Part shown: piece by piece, positions 52,469-64,000 of the stretch
Layout: each line of letters begins with the position of its first letter
Numbering within the stretch: the stretch's first letter is position 1
Source: Pseudoscleropodium purum
Lineage: Eukaryota > Streptophyta > Bryopsida > Hypnales > Brachytheciaceae
NCBI GenBank assembly: GCA_963969395.1
Contig: OZ017798.1
Span: 22,188,173 to 22,252,172, forward strand
Direction of reading: 5' to 3'
Length of the DNA stretch: 64,000 nucleotides
Made by a program: the position numbers and the translations under genes
The notes under the pieces: generated by a model
Seen by the model: only the letters and a program-made list of their open reading frames with translations
What the model was told of the DNA's origin: nothing
Database searches by the model: none

Positions 52469-54429
52469 TATGTGATGAATTATAAAATACATCTCAAAGT
52501 TCTCATTTAAAAAAATAATTATTGGCCAATTTGCATCTTTGCCTTACACAACTATTCATAGTTTGATCCAATATCCAATAAGGTTGTTTGCCTCATCACA
52601 TTTGAATTGGTGCACATTTTGAAGAATCATTTGGGTCTCAATTCCCTTTGTGGAGGAAAGTTTTCATACATGACACATTTGAATATTAATAAATAGATAG
52701 CTTACAATGAAACATTGATAATGTCTCTTCCATTGGTTTTCAAATTAATCCATAACATTAATAAAGTCTAGCCCCTTAAGTAGATTATCTTTCCAATGTA
52801 TTTCAAAATATGTGACATGTAAAGGTTAATCCACACATTATACATTACCCAACCTTGGTTTTATTGAGATCTACTGTGGTCAATAAGGAATTGTAAGATT
52901 TAGATTTATGATACTAGAATTAGCCTACACTACAATGGACTATATACCTCATATGTTCTACATTCATTAATTTCCATATTTAAAAAATAAATCCCTTGAG
53001 AAATGTGGCACTTTTAGGTTTTTTTCCTTGCTATTGTATTGACCAACCTAATAGTAGTTGTGATGCTCTTCTATAGTTAGGAAGATTATGATATACCTAA
53101 AATAATTCCTTACCATCACTATATACATTATAGAATATATTGTAATCACCTCCAACAATTGTATATAGTTAAACAAACAAAAACATTCATGAAAAATATC
53201 AAGGCCATGGTTAGAAAGTGAATCCTACTATCATGTTTATAGTGATTCATTGTATTACTACCCACTCAAAAGATGGCTCCCCTCTAGTTTGCATTAGTTG
53301 CCCCCCCTTCTTTCAAAAAATTTATATGTCATTGATTTTTTTTTAAGAACAAATGCTTACCCTCAAAATTGCCGTTGATTTTTCAAAAAATCATAAGCCG
53401 TTGATCTTGTGAGATTGAATCTAAGCCATCCAAATATGAAATACAAAATGGATATTGGATATGTATACAGTATCGGATATGGATATGGGATGAATATTGA
53501 ATACGGGTATTGGATACAAATACAATACGAATATAGATATAGGAGGAGTTATCCCATATTAATTGTCACTATATTGGTTTCTGAAAATTATAAGAGGGAG
53601 GAGGGGGAGGGGGGATGCAAATGAAAATTTTAAAATCCTTAAAACCAAAAAATGAGCACAAAAATGAAGTCACTTTTCGGTGGATAGTAGGTACCTCTCC
53701 TTACTATCCACTTGAAAGATGCCTCCATAGAATTGATTCATAAATAGTGATTCATTGCATCACTATTTACAATCCAACAATAACTCTACTACATTCCATC
53801 TTCAAAATGTCCTAGGGCATCATCAAACAATTATATGCCAAATTTGAATACCATTCCCACTTGGTTGTTATTTGAAACATGTACTATTCTAAATGAATCA
53901 TTGTAGCAGAGAAGATGGTCTCAAGGCAGTAGGCTAAAGTAGGAAAGCTTTGGTTCTATAGGCCTAGTTGGACACTAGTGAGCATGCTAGGGCCCAAACC
54001 ACTTCTTCATTGAACCACAATGCAATAACTTTTAAGGCAAATAACTGTGAACCTTCTTCCTCTTCCTCCTATTGTAAAGTAGATAATTCTAAATTTTGTG
54101 AATTCTAACTACAAAATTGGGTTTTGCAATTCCCAATATGAATTTCCAAATTTGATCATTCATAGCAAATAATAAGTTTGTGGATTTTCAATTTTTTAGA
54201 AGAGTAGTTGTGGTTTGTCTAGCCCAATTTGTTGCTAGAAAGTCACATGGAGGAGGGTATTGGACATTCTTGATTCTCCTGGAGCAATTTTTTTTGTCAA
54301 TTCCACCCAAACTTGAATTAAGAATTTGCCAAATCTTCCTTATTACAGTAAATTATGTAACTCATCCAATAGAACAATAGAGTTGAAAAAAAATAGGAAA
54401 TAAGCTTCCTGATACAGCACTCCATGGGT
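52469..54429. other. AT-rich intergenic region next to the SPL gene
   Basis: Holds only GGATAC copy 7 (53258-53726). No open frame with a recognisable domain. Confidence 0.5.
53258..53726 (-). repeat. GGATAC element, copy 7
   Basis: Starts CTACCCACTCAAAAGATGG. The main body ends TTTTCGGTGGATAG at 53687, followed by the loop AGGTACCTCTCCTTA-like and the inverted arm CTATCCACTTGAAAGATGCC. Near-identical 20-bp sequences (ATAGTGATTCATTG..) lie on both sides, at 53238-53258 and 53743-53764. Confidence 0.75.
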
Positions 54430-55400
54430 GAAATGCAAAAATCACCCAATAATTTATTTACCCCCCTGGCTGTGGAGGAGAACTGAAGGTCAGGGCCGGT
54501 CATGATTTGGTTTGGGCAGGGGGATACGAGGGCGAGGGCGGGGGCGGGGGCGGGGGCGGAGGCGGAGGCGGGGGAAAGGAGTCCAATGGGGGGAAGCCTG
54601 AATTAAGTGCTGTTCCGACCAGCGTAGGTAGAGTAGGTTGAGGCATCCACAGCCTAGAGAGCCAGTAGTAAGTTACCAGTCTTGCACTCACGAACTTACT
54701 ACTCACCTCCTCTGTAGCAGAACTAGCCTTGCTGCTGCTGCTCCTGCTGCTGGCGAGTGCTGGGCTGCAGTTCAGGCGGTGGCCCAACTCTTTCCGACAC
54801 TCCACTAAAGCCGCGGCTCCCTTCACCACACGACTTACTAGTAACTTCGTGGGCTGCACTACCTTAACTTTACTTACCAGAGAGCGGCTGCCTTGCTGCT
54901 ACAGGCGTCGACGGACAGCCAGGGCAGGGATCAACGCCCGAGTGCCCGACCCGACTGACCCGGCCCAGGTCCCCGGGAGCCCGGCTCCCACCCGGACCCA
55001 CCCTTGCTCGTCTCTCTCGCTGTCTTGAGCTCGCGGCCTCGCTTGACGTCCCTTTGCCGGGGCTGGGCTTGCTTGGATATGCTTCGCCTTCGCCTTTGCA
55101 TTCGTTGCCTTGGGATGGCTGCACTTGTGCATCGCTGTTGGTGGTGGTGCTAGCGTAGTGGCTGTCCTCCTCCGCGGGGTCCTTAACGGATGCTCCTGCC
55201 TGCCTCCTGCCTCCTGCTCCTGCTCCTGCTGCTGGATGAGTTGAGCGCGCGAGCACGCGAGCTGTAGTAGAAGACGTCCGTCCGTCCGTTCTCCTGCCTT
55301 CCTGGCGGAGATGGTGATCATTGAGCGCTGGATGCTCGCCTTCGCAGCGTGAGCTCATCGTTGGTGAGTGTCGGGACGGCGGGGTTGAGGATCGTCAGGG
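54430..55400. promoter_or_regulatory. GC-rich promoter or first untranslated exon block upstream of SPL
   Basis: Composition changes abruptly near 54,450 from AT-rich repeat DNA to GC-rich sequence with many CpGs. On the + strand the block has CTG/CTC-rich runs and a plausible splice donor (GTGAGT at 55364). This suits a CpG-rich promoter plus a 5' untranslated exon of the SPL gene. Long open frames on the minus strand (54500-54859 and 54870-55358) are low-complexity Pro, Ser, Gly and Arg sequence that I take as side effects of GC richness. A separate divergent gene cannot be excluded. Confidence 0.45.
54522..54578. repeat. G-rich (GGGGGC/GGAGGC)n tract
   Basis: A run of GGGGGC and GGAGGC hexamers with at least eight G-triplets or longer, able to form a G-quadruplex on the + strand. 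The minus strand reads as a proline run. It sits at the AT-rich to GC-rich boundary and may belong to the SPL promoter. Confidence 0.75.
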
Positions 55401-58400
55401 ATGGAGTGGCTGTGTGTGTGAGGTAGAACTGACGAGGATTTCATGACCGGGAGGGGAGGAGCTAGTCGTCAGAGGGTTGCACGGGCGGGGGTGGTGGTTA
55501 GATGCGGGGAGAGAGTGGAGCTGGGGTTAGTAGCTCCTTGAGGTCGAGATTTGGAGAACTGGTGTGTCTGTGTTGGATTTTGAGGTCGTAGAGAGAACTC
55601 CTACGCAGGTAGCTTTGATGATGGTTTTGACGAGGGCGAATGGAGTGATTCATGAGTGTTCGTAACTCGTGGTCGTTTCCGTAGTGGTTTACGTGTTTCG
55701 AGCTTATATACATTTTAGTGTTGTAAGAACTAGAGTCCTAATTAGAGTAACCGTGGAAGAAGCTGTTATTATATTTTGGAGTGACACCCTCTGCTACGGT
55801 GATGAGGCTAGTGCAGCAACTTTGCTTGGAAGAGATTAAGAAGAAATTGTTGAAACTTTCCCTCTAGGAAATTTTCCGAGCATGTGGAGAATTTTTCTTA
55901 GCTCATTTCGGTAAATTAGTTCCGGCCACGCTAGTCATAGCAGCAGTGGAGTACTCTTCCGAGTCATTCCAAGTGAGGACTAATGAATCGTTTGATTGCG
56001 ATTGCTTAGGTGCTGTTTGAGCGAGAGAGAGTCTTACATAAAAGTCATGGCTTGTCATTACGAAGAGTGTGAGGAAACGGGCTTATAACCTGCAGGAGCT
56101 TGTACATCACTAGTCCGGTACCGCGTTTAATGAGGAAAAGTTAAAAGCGTTGTATTGCTATGGATGAACCAGAATAATGTCCTTTTTCGAGGACAAGCTT
56201 ACTTCTTCAGCGCTGAAGGACAGGCTTTACCTCTCGTTCCAAGCACAAATTATTCTCCTACTATAGAGTGTGAATGAGCAAGGTTTTCTGTAGAAGGTCA
56301 AAATGGCACACTTCTACCGGATTTCTGTTTTAATAGGAGCGAAGTCGTCACACACACAACGATTACTTCAGGCTTAGTGGATAACCGACACGCAATGATC
56401 AGAATGAAAACTACATTTTCTGAATGAAAGACTCGGAAGTTGCAGGCACGTTTAGAGAGACCTAAACCATGGCTATTTCCAGACATTTCCCTGGAAAGGA
56501 GTAGTTTTACTATCTATTAGCTCAAAGGAGTAGTGGCACCTTCGTCTTAACTAGAGGAACGATCGGGCCGCACTTGTCTGTATCATGTAATCTACCTCCG
56601 CGAGTTCCGATCGAGCTCTTGATAGGTTAAAGTGAAGCTACGAATTTTGCACCAGTACGTGATACGTCGGGTCCACAGGAAGAGATGTGCGAGTGAGGTC
56701 TCCAAGCGCGCTGACATGCTTGTTCACTATTCTATGGGATAAAACCTGGAAATCTCTTGGAGGAAACGAAGCTAAGAAGTGGAAACTCGATACACTTGGC
56801 CTCAATGTTCAAAAGTTAAAATTAATAGGATGGTCTCTTTGTGGTTTTGGATGTGTCAGAGGCTATATGCTGGAGCTCTGGTTATGGTTAGTGTGGCTTA
56901 CACCACCATCGAGACTTAGTAAATATGAAATGATAGGGTCAAAACGTTGAGAGTCATGAGGTTAATCTGGCTTACTGTAAATGTACAAATACCGCTATCG
57001 GTGGTTGCGTTCTCTGTGATATACTAGCTGCCGCACTAACTACAGAGCTTAATTCTGAGAAACGTTGTGTGTTGTCTCTAGGTAATACGAATTTGAAGAG
57101 TTTTCGTTGTGCTAAGAGGGAAGCCAAGCTTGTATGCAGGCCGGTGAAAAGACCATTGGAGTTCGCTCGCGCCTGGCAAGGCTTGAAATGATCCCTTGTT
57201 ACTGATCTTCAATTGCCGGCTGTTTTTCCATACTCCCTGTACATACCGTCCTGAATAGTCCATGTAATCGGAAGACCTGGAGGGAAAAGCGCCGTTTGGA
57301 GAGACGGGGAGAGGACTTAGTAGAGCAAGAGGGAACTCAAGACAATCTGTCAGTAGAGCGGACTGGAGTAAGGAGGTCGAAGTGTTGACGTGGCTTCAGC
57401 AAAGGGGGAAGGCAATGTAGGAAGTGATAGGCCCAGTAGGGAAAGGATAGCCCCAGAACGCGGTGCTAATATCTTGCGATGAATTTATTGATCATAGACG
57501 CCTGGACTGGTACGTGACTCATCATTGAAGTTGCGTATGTTGTGGACCGAGGTAATCAAGAGAAGGATGGAACCTCTCCAGGAATAAGGTGAACCTTCAA
57601 TTTATTCAAGTGATCAAGTCTTGCCCAACATCGCGGCAGTTGGAGAAACCGCATGCGAGCGGCAGCTCACCTTCTCACATTGAAGAGGTAATGCAGAAGG
57701 TTAAAGATCAGACCAGGCCCTTGGGCGAGCTTTGGATCTGTGGCGAAGGACGAGGAGGTGCAAGCTGCTAGGGATATGAGTATTCCGACATTTTTGATAG
57801 AGGACCAGGAGTCCATGAAGGCGGAAAACAAATTCTTATCGTCTCATTCCCCCATTACATGATCGCACAATCTTTACATCATTTGCGGAACATGCTCGAG
57901 TAGGATTAATAGCGTTTCCGCTTCCTGAAAGATCTTTCTCCTTGCCAAAAGTCACTGGTGGGAGTGAGACATGCATCTGTAGCTGTTGCTTCCACCACTT
58001 TCACTTTGATTGGCCCAAGCTGATGTACGTAGTCGCTGTACAGGTACGTGCTTCGGATCGATTTGAATTCTGCATTGATTACTAAGTCCTTCAGCCCCTA
58101 AATAAAATTGTGGGAATTGACTGCATATAACCAAGATCCTCACCAAGTGGGTATACAGTTGCAAACCAACTGTGTACATATAAACGGCTGAGCCACCCGA
58201 TTTAAGTCTTTCGTTCATCCTCTCGGAAGGTTTTCTGTGTCGATACCGTCATAGCCAAAAGTCCTATATGTGGCCATTTATAACGGCGTGAGGCTAGAGT
58301 AAGTACAGCAAAGTTTTCGGTCTGACCTTAATGATTATGTTACTCCGTCAGTCAGAATTGGAAGATAAGAACAGATGTATTTAGGTCTTATCAAGTACTC

Positions 58401-59539
58401 CGTTTTTAAGGAACGATTTACTTTTCAACAAATATGGACGAATTCAGTAGTTGTTAGTGTCGACTTTTCACGTGCATGAAATGAATGATCTTGCAATATG
58501 CGCTGCTTCCAACATGATTGTCAGACCAGGACTCCAGAAATCTAGTGCATCGTAAATGGAAAATACATCTGAGTAAGCCCTGACGTTGAGTTTGGTCTAT
58601 ACGGAAGGATTGTCCCTGGAATACTGCAATTCTTTTTCCTCGAGAAGTTAATTAAAAAGATTTATAAAATGTCATTTAGGTTTTAAATTGTGATGAGCCT
58701 CTTAAGGATGGAAGTGTTGCTTACAGGATTGCTTCCTTTGTGGTGGATAACAAGAGTTGTTTCTTTGGAGCAGGATACACAACCAGCGTCTCATTCCTTA
58801 TCATACATGACTGAAAAGAAGCAGGACCAACCAGGTCATGCAACGCAGCGAATATCTCTACTCGGATGAAATAAGCGAGCCCTTTCTTGGGGCCGTTCAT
58901 CTATTTCACCTTCGTTTGCTGATTCTTCTCTCCACTCCAGCTTCTGAACCCAGGTTAGTGATCAGCCGACTTCTGTCAACAAATGCAATTTTGATGTTCA
59001 AGGACCTCCATTCGTTGTCCCGGAACTTTCAGCTAGATCACCACCACCCTTCTCTATCGAAAGAATAGTCCTATTTCAATCTTGTACAGCGGTCTGAAGA
59101 CCTATAGGTTGTGGTGTGGAAGTTGCCATACTGTCAAAAGCCAGGAAAAAAGTGTGTCAAATTAGATCCTCAGCTTCGAATTTTGCTCGTTTTGCTCGTA
59201 CTTTAAGGTTTCTTTGAACCAACGTGATCAGAAGATTTCTGCCCGAACAAGGAAGAAGACCTTTTATCACTTCTCTTGTATAAGCAAATCTTTGAAGAAA
59301 CTCGATAGGTGACCCTTCAATGCACGTGCTGTTGCTGAGTCTTGTGCTTCTTCATTCATACCAGCGTATTGCCATCGAGCTTGATACATGAGCTACAATA
59401 TTCAACTCAAGGTCCGGTTGAGAACTCTTTGATACCTTGAACTTGGCGTGTTCTCTCTCCTCTGTCACTCAACTTGTCAACCAGCTGTTCCTTCATTTTG
59501 AGAACACAACCCCATACACCATCTCGTCTGGTTTATGGG
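55401..59539 (+). other. Probable 5' leader and leader intron(s) of the SPL gene; no coding sequence recognised
   Basis: Balanced base composition like the SPL introns, no long open frame and no repeat family from the left part of the window. Short open frames such as 58838-59068 (76 codons) have no recognisable domain and could at most be upstream ORFs. I infer leader exon(s) and intron(s) between the possible donor at 55364 and the pyrimidine-rich sequence just before the CDS, but exon borders cannot be fixed from sequence alone. Confidence 0.4.
59448..59467 (+). promoter_or_regulatory. Candidate miR156 target site in the 5' leader of the SPL gene
   Basis: The 20 bases GTGTTCTCTCTCCTCTGTCA match the common SPL recognition site for miR156 (GTGCTCTCTCTCTTCTGTCA) at 18 of 20 positions. 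Paired with canonical miR156, the only defects are a C opposite miRNA base 8, the U opposite base 14 that many SPL sites share, and a G:U pair at base 17. The site ends 72 nt before the ATG. Known sites lie in late coding exons or the 3' UTR, so this position is unusual. A rival reading is that it is a pyrimidine-rich tract before a 3' splice site (CAG at about 59483) or simply CT-rich leader. The non-pyrimidine ends GTG and GTCA at exact spacing argue for a real site. Confidence 0.55.
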
Positions 59540-62500
59540 ATGAACCCTTCTGCAAGTTCCAACGAGCAGCAAGGCGACCCTAGCTGGGCAACAGAGAACT
59601 GGGACAACCCAGGTTCGGTTGGAAGCCTAGATCCGGCCTCTCGTCAGTATACCGGAGCTAACCGCCTGGAGTGGGATTGGGATCCGGCAATGATTCTCGC
59701 ACAGCACCCTGGTAGCGGAGGCTCAAACGATGGCAGTGACGGCGACCGCAAAAACCAAATTACAGGTGAGAACTAGAGAGTACGATCCATCAAGTGTTCG
59801 CTAACAACTGTTATCATGAGGCATGATAAAATCTATGCATCTTCACCTGCAAAAGGCATTGTAAGTTTCTGTGCTGGGCAGTGAAAAATGGTGAATTCCT
59901 AGTTTAAGAATTCACCCCTTGTCCATGCGCTAGTCAATATTTCCAATCTTGGACTCTTCGGACTGTGGAATTAGTGGGATCTCAGCTGAGAACGCGATCC
60001 TTAATTTTACTGTAATTTCAGTTTCAGTTTCTGCTACAACATTTGACCATCGTATTTGTTGCTTTCACAACTCCAATAAATTTTATGATTCTACATCGAT
60101 CGTTTTATTAGTGGACCGTCGAAGCATCAGTGATGTTGCAAGTTAGAGGATACTGACAAGGATTTTGCATGTCTCGAGTGTAGGCGCAATGTCAAGCCTC
60201 CGGGCATCGTACACAATGCTGTCAGCAGGCCTACCATCCAACTTCACCCACAATCCCATGGGTATTTTCACCTCCGCGGGTTATCGAAACTATGATTCTC
60301 TAGACGGTCCCAGTCAACTTTCGACATCAGCAAACCTCCACAGCGTACTTGGCTCATCTGGCATACCAGGCCTTGCGGCTACGAGTGGCACAGGCCTCCA
60401 TAATGACATTCGAAGTTTTGACCATCGGCAGCGTTGTGATTTCTTCGCGGCTAACATGCAAGACCATGTCAAGAAAGAGGAGGTATGGGTGCGACTTTCA
60501 TTTTTTTGCCAGTGAACTTGTAACTAACTATTGTGGTTTGCAGAACCAAATGATAACAACTTGAGAGGTATTTACGATGAATCTACACTTGTATCTTGTG
60601 CAGGGTAGTGATGGTCACGCTCGGATAGGCCTTAACCTCGGCGTCCGGACATACTTCGCAACTGAGGACACAGCTGCTGGTCGACTTGGGAAGAGACACC
60701 GTGCAGGTTCCCCGGGCTCCCAAGTCCCGATGTGTCAGGCAGAGGGTTGCAAAGCTGATTTGAGCTCTGCCAAGCATTACCACCGTCGCCATAAGGTGTG
60801 TGAGTTCCACTCGAAAGCACCGACTGTTATAGTTGGTGGACACACGCAACGATTTTGTCAGCAATGCAGCAGGTAAAATCAGATTCCAGAGATTTTTTCA
60901 TCTATTTGAGTGTTCATTCACCACGACTGTCTTCGGAAATGAATACTCACACCATTCCTGCTTATGGCATGCAGTAATTAATGCACCAAGACAGTAAACA
61001 ATTTATATAATCTGGCTGCTGAAGATCATTATGTTCCCTCGATTCAGATATCCACTTTTTTTAAGGAACAACAGAAACCCTTATAGCCGAGCATTTATTC
61101 CCTTAATGCAGGAAAGTAACTCATATTTAACTTAATAAAAGGCTGGGGCTCCTGTCGTCTTGTCGCCAGAATGGAATGCATTAATCCCGGAGTGTTGCAG
61201 GACTTCGTTACCTACTAACGACGTATTGTCCTCTCTGTTTCAAGTCTTAACACTTCTCATTACAAGCTTGGCCGTCGACTGACCTAGTATCTATTAAAAA
61301 GTTTATTAGAAGTAGCAAAGTCAGTTGGTAATCACATTAGCTTCTTGCTATCAACGACAAGGACATTTTTTCTGTAGCTTGGCGCTGTGCATTCAACGCC
61401 CTCGTATCTGTTTGCATGTACTAGTAGAATTTGGATAGATGTATTGAATGTTACAGGATTAATTGAAGTAAGAAAGGAACTCGTACAGTGTAGATCGAGG
61501 TGGACCCACACAAGGTTTATAAATTGAAAAGCTAGCTTCTCGGATTCTCAAAATGATTTGTTATAAATGTGCAAGCCTGAGGAAGACGTTGATCAATTCT
61601 AAAAATCAGTCTGTCGTTGTCTGACTGCGCAGATTTCATCACTTAGGTGAGTTTGACGAGGGGAAAAGAAGCTGTAGAAAGCGTTTAGCTGATCACAACA
61701 GACGCCGACGGAAGCCACAACCCAACGCTTCAACCTCTGGAGGAACGCCTGCTGAGTCAATTGGTATCAAGCCCGGCGAAGACGGAGACCATTCAGGTGT
61801 AAATCGTACAAATGGTAATTCTTGAAACAGTTCCTGGGCAATAGTTCAGTTGCTATCAAAACAATATTCTGTCCGCCTTCAATTACATGTATCAAAGCTG
61901 GAAATTCTTCGTAGTGTGTTTTACATTCTGAAGAATGATTGAGCACCATCATGTGTTCCCATCTTTTGAACTTTTAATATCAGAGGTTGAAATGCTGTTG
62001 ATATATACATGCCTGGGTTCTCAGTTAAAACTCAGGACATGAGCATCAGTGCTGCAAGACAACGGAGAGGTTTTCGCTAAATCATATGGTCCTACCTCCC
62101 TTGGTACCATGACCTTGCTGATGTGAATCACAAATGAGGCGAAATAATTCAGCAATCTGGGATAATGTCATTGTTTTGGGACTCTTTATTCTGTATGATC
62201 GAGTCTCCAGACAAAGGCACTGACTCGAACTTCCGAAAGCACCAATCTTTGCGATTCTAGCATGAATGTTCTTGTTTTCCGCTTGATCTTGATCTCTCGA
62301 TATCACTGAATGGGTGCGACTTGTTCTTTTGGTGGTGAATGCAGACCCCAAATCGATGCTCAATATGCAATTACAGAAAAACTGTGGATCTCCCAGCTCT
62401 GTCTCTTTGGAAGACTCTGACGAGAAGCCTGGAACTCCTGGAGTAGGAAATCTACAACTGCGGACGGCGGGTCCTGGCTTCGGACGTGGCCCTGGAGATG

Positions 62501-63648
62501 ATCAGCGTTCATCTCATTCGGGGATGCAGATGCAATCTCCGCCCATGACGGGTTCAGAAGCCCAGGCTTTGCTGTCTGCCATGTCCCTCTCACCACCCGT
62601 CCCTCTCATGCACAGCAATCCAAAACGACAGCTGACAATGTTGGCCGGGACAGGAGATTATGATCATGGAAATTCAGTATATCAGCAATATTTGCAGGTA
62701 GGCAAGGACCAACTTTCCGATGAATTTATCTGACGCTTGGATACACTGTGAAGGATAGTAATGGATGCATCTCTCTCTAACTGCAATAATTCCTTTTGGG
62801 TGTAGGGAGTAAGTTCCAGTCAGAGTGGGCCAAACCTTTCTTTGGGAGGCCAGCTTGGCAATCAATCTGGAGGTCGGGGACAGCCGATATCTGGTCAAAG
62901 TTTCAACGGAATGGAGCCAGCTGCTTCATGGTTAAGACCTTCAAATTCACGACCAGGTACATTGAACATGCAGCATCTCATGTCGACAGACTCAAAATCG
63001 GGGATCACGTCAGCCTCACCAAATTCACCAAATTCCCAGGTGATTGTTTGATGTACATAGTTTGCATTGTGTACGAACAAGCTATTAATCAGCTATTATC
63101 GTTTATCTTACAGAAATTTCATCTCTTTCAGAGTGCAATTGTTGACTAGTCTCAAAGGTCATATTATCACTCGCATGCATTTTCAGGAACATGACGTCCA
63201 AGTATTTTCGCCGACGAACCAAAATCTCCTACCTCTGCCGTCACGTGATTTAGCCAGTTCCGAGTGGATGCTTGGAAACATGAATTCGGGAGCACAATCT
63301 TCACGTGATGGGTCGAATCAATATGGACCGACGACGTCCATGAATAATCTTCAAGGGAACGATCAGCTTGAAGCTGGTCATCAAATGCTCGGGCTAATTG
63401 AAACATCCAACCAGACCGCCGGTAGTAACCCTGGAAACCCTGGGAGCAACCAGAGTGTACTTGCCAGACGATCCCAGATGGATTTTCTTCAGCAGCAAAA
63501 TACTGGAGCGGATTCTGGAGGTGATAACAATAGTCGTGGTGGCGGTAGTATTGTGGACAGCCCTGATTTGAAGTATCCTGAGCTACAGGCCTTGAGGCCT
63601 GCTTATGGAACATCATCTATCTATGGCCCTCATCACAATCTTTTGTAA
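59540..63648 (+). CDS. SPL: SBP-box (SQUAMOSA promoter-binding-like) transcription factor, seven coding exons
   Basis: Nuclear DNA-binding transcription factor of the plant SBP/SPL family, which binds GTAC-core motifs and controls phase change and development. I read coding exons 59540-59765, 60184-60482, 60604-60872, 61633-61796, 62345-62697, 62806-63039 and 63187-63648. All six introns are GT-AG, phases match at every junction, and the spliced length is 2,007 nt (668 residues plus TAA). The first ATG in the open frame is at 59540; an in-frame TGA lies at 59438. Residues about 182-193 ([11 protein letters not shown]) match the conserved stretch before many SBP domains. The SBP domain is at about 219-294, and its intron falls after CQQCSR, the usual SBP intron position. 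N-terminal LEWDWDP resembles other SPLs. The C-terminal half is Ser/Gly/Asn/Gln-rich with no ankyrin repeats seen, so it is not an obvious SPL1/SPL7-type long member. Family certain; exon 1 start and subfamily are inferred. Confidence 0.93.
60733..61719 (+). other. SBP DNA-binding domain of the SPL gene (interrupted by an intron)
   Basis: The domain starts at the first zinc ligand (CQAEGCKAD) in exon 3 and ends in exon 4 after the basic tail. Zinc site 1 is Cys219, Cys224, Cys241 and His244; zinc site 2 is Cys260, Cys263, His267 and Cys279. All eight ligands are present. The bipartite nuclear localisation signal overlaps site 2 ([17 protein letters not shown], residues 276-292). The 760-bp intron 60873-61632 splits the domain between the serine of CQQCS and FHHLGEF; the arginine codon is shared across the junction. 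Confidence 0.95.
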
Positions 63649-64000
63649 GGCTGAAAACACAGTCCATGTATGATATATTTATATGTGGTATGTTCTCTCT
63701 CCCTTCATCTTCTACGCATCTCTGTATTCACTTTTAAGGCAAGACTGAGAGAATTGAACAATCAACATGCATAGGAATGGAATGAGCCTCCAGCTTCTCC
63801 AGCTGCCTTGGCTGATCGTCTGTAGCCACTGAATAATACGAAATATAGGAGATCGTACTTCGAACAATGCAGGGTCATGGAAATATTAGGGTAGTGTATG
63901 TTTCAATGCGTCAGTCTCCGTCCCAAACCTTGTCCCTCGAAATTCAACTCTAATCGTATTGCTCAGAAAATAACTTTGTAATCTGTCCATTGACCAACAC
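63649..64000 (+). other. 3' UTR of the SPL gene (runs off the window)
   Basis: Sequence after the TAA at 63646-63648. No AATAAA is seen in it; A-rich candidates occur near 63828-63848 and 63966-63972. A CT-rich stretch at 63688-63710 weakly resembles a miR529/miR156-type site. The cleavage site is not identifiable and may lie beyond the window. Confidence 0.5.

Noticed and set aside
54500..54859. 119-codon minus-strand proline-rich frame
   Set aside because: The proline run is the complement of the (GGGGGC)n tract. The rest has no recognisable domain.
54870..55358. 162-codon minus-strand open frame in the GC-rich block upstream of SPL
   Set aside because: Low-complexity Arg/Ser/Gly/Ala product that overlaps another long frame on the same strand (54899-55321). 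Best explained by GC richness of a promoter or leader.
59474..59539. SPL translation start at the TTG at 59474
   Set aside because: The frame is open from 59441, but the first ATG is at 59540; a non-ATG start is not needed.
60165..60183. Start of SPL exon 2 upstream of 60184
   Set aside because: The frame is open into intron 1, but the TAG acceptor at 60181-60183 gives the correct phase with exon 1. No in-frame join works further left.

Overview
This window looks like nuclear DNA of a land plant. The evidence is a seven-exon SBP-box (SQUAMOSA promoter-binding-like) transcription factor gene with GT-AG introns at the right edge, and plant-type DNA transposons in the rest. Compact introns and a very AT-rich, repeat-filled intergenic space suggest a bryophyte or another early-diverging lineage. 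That is inference only; I cannot name the species.

Layout. Positions 1 to about 54,430 are AT-rich with no gene I would call functional. This part is built from degenerate interspersed repeats: a family with arrays of degenerate GGATAC hexamers (seven copies, called GGATAC elements here), a roughly 1-kb family with TTAAC-CCCTAAATG-like ends (family B), a roughly 300-bp family with an AGCATTCACCTCC/CTAATTCCAC core (family C), a 400-600-bp family (family D), a pair at 0.5 and 27.3 kb (family E), and several foldback elements. Two class II elements can be delimited to the base. One is a 3,481-bp PIF/Harbinger transposon (16995-20475) with terminal inverted repeats, a TAA target duplication and decayed transposase and MYB/trihelix-like genes facing each other tail to tail; it sits inside a family C repeat. 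The other is a 205-bp CpG-rich hAT-type MITE (22683-22887) with perfect 11-bp ends and a perfect 8-bp target duplication. Islands of more balanced composition (about 8.15-9.06, 20.65-21.2, 25.8-26.8, 30.7-31.27, 35.35-36.4, 40.85-41.3 and 50.0-50.5 kb) interrupt the AT-rich sequence but carry no gene I recognise.

At about 54.45 kb composition shifts sharply to a GC-rich block (54.48-55.4 kb) with a G-rich tract, then to balanced sequence through the end. I read 54.5-59.5 kb as promoter plus long 5' leader of the SPL gene, whose CDS runs 59540-63648 (668 codons). Just upstream of its ATG, at 59448-59467, is an 18/20 match to the usual miR156 target site of SPL genes. If real, this is post-transcriptional control placed in the 5' leader rather than in the last exon or 3' UTR, and it is the most interesting single observation here.
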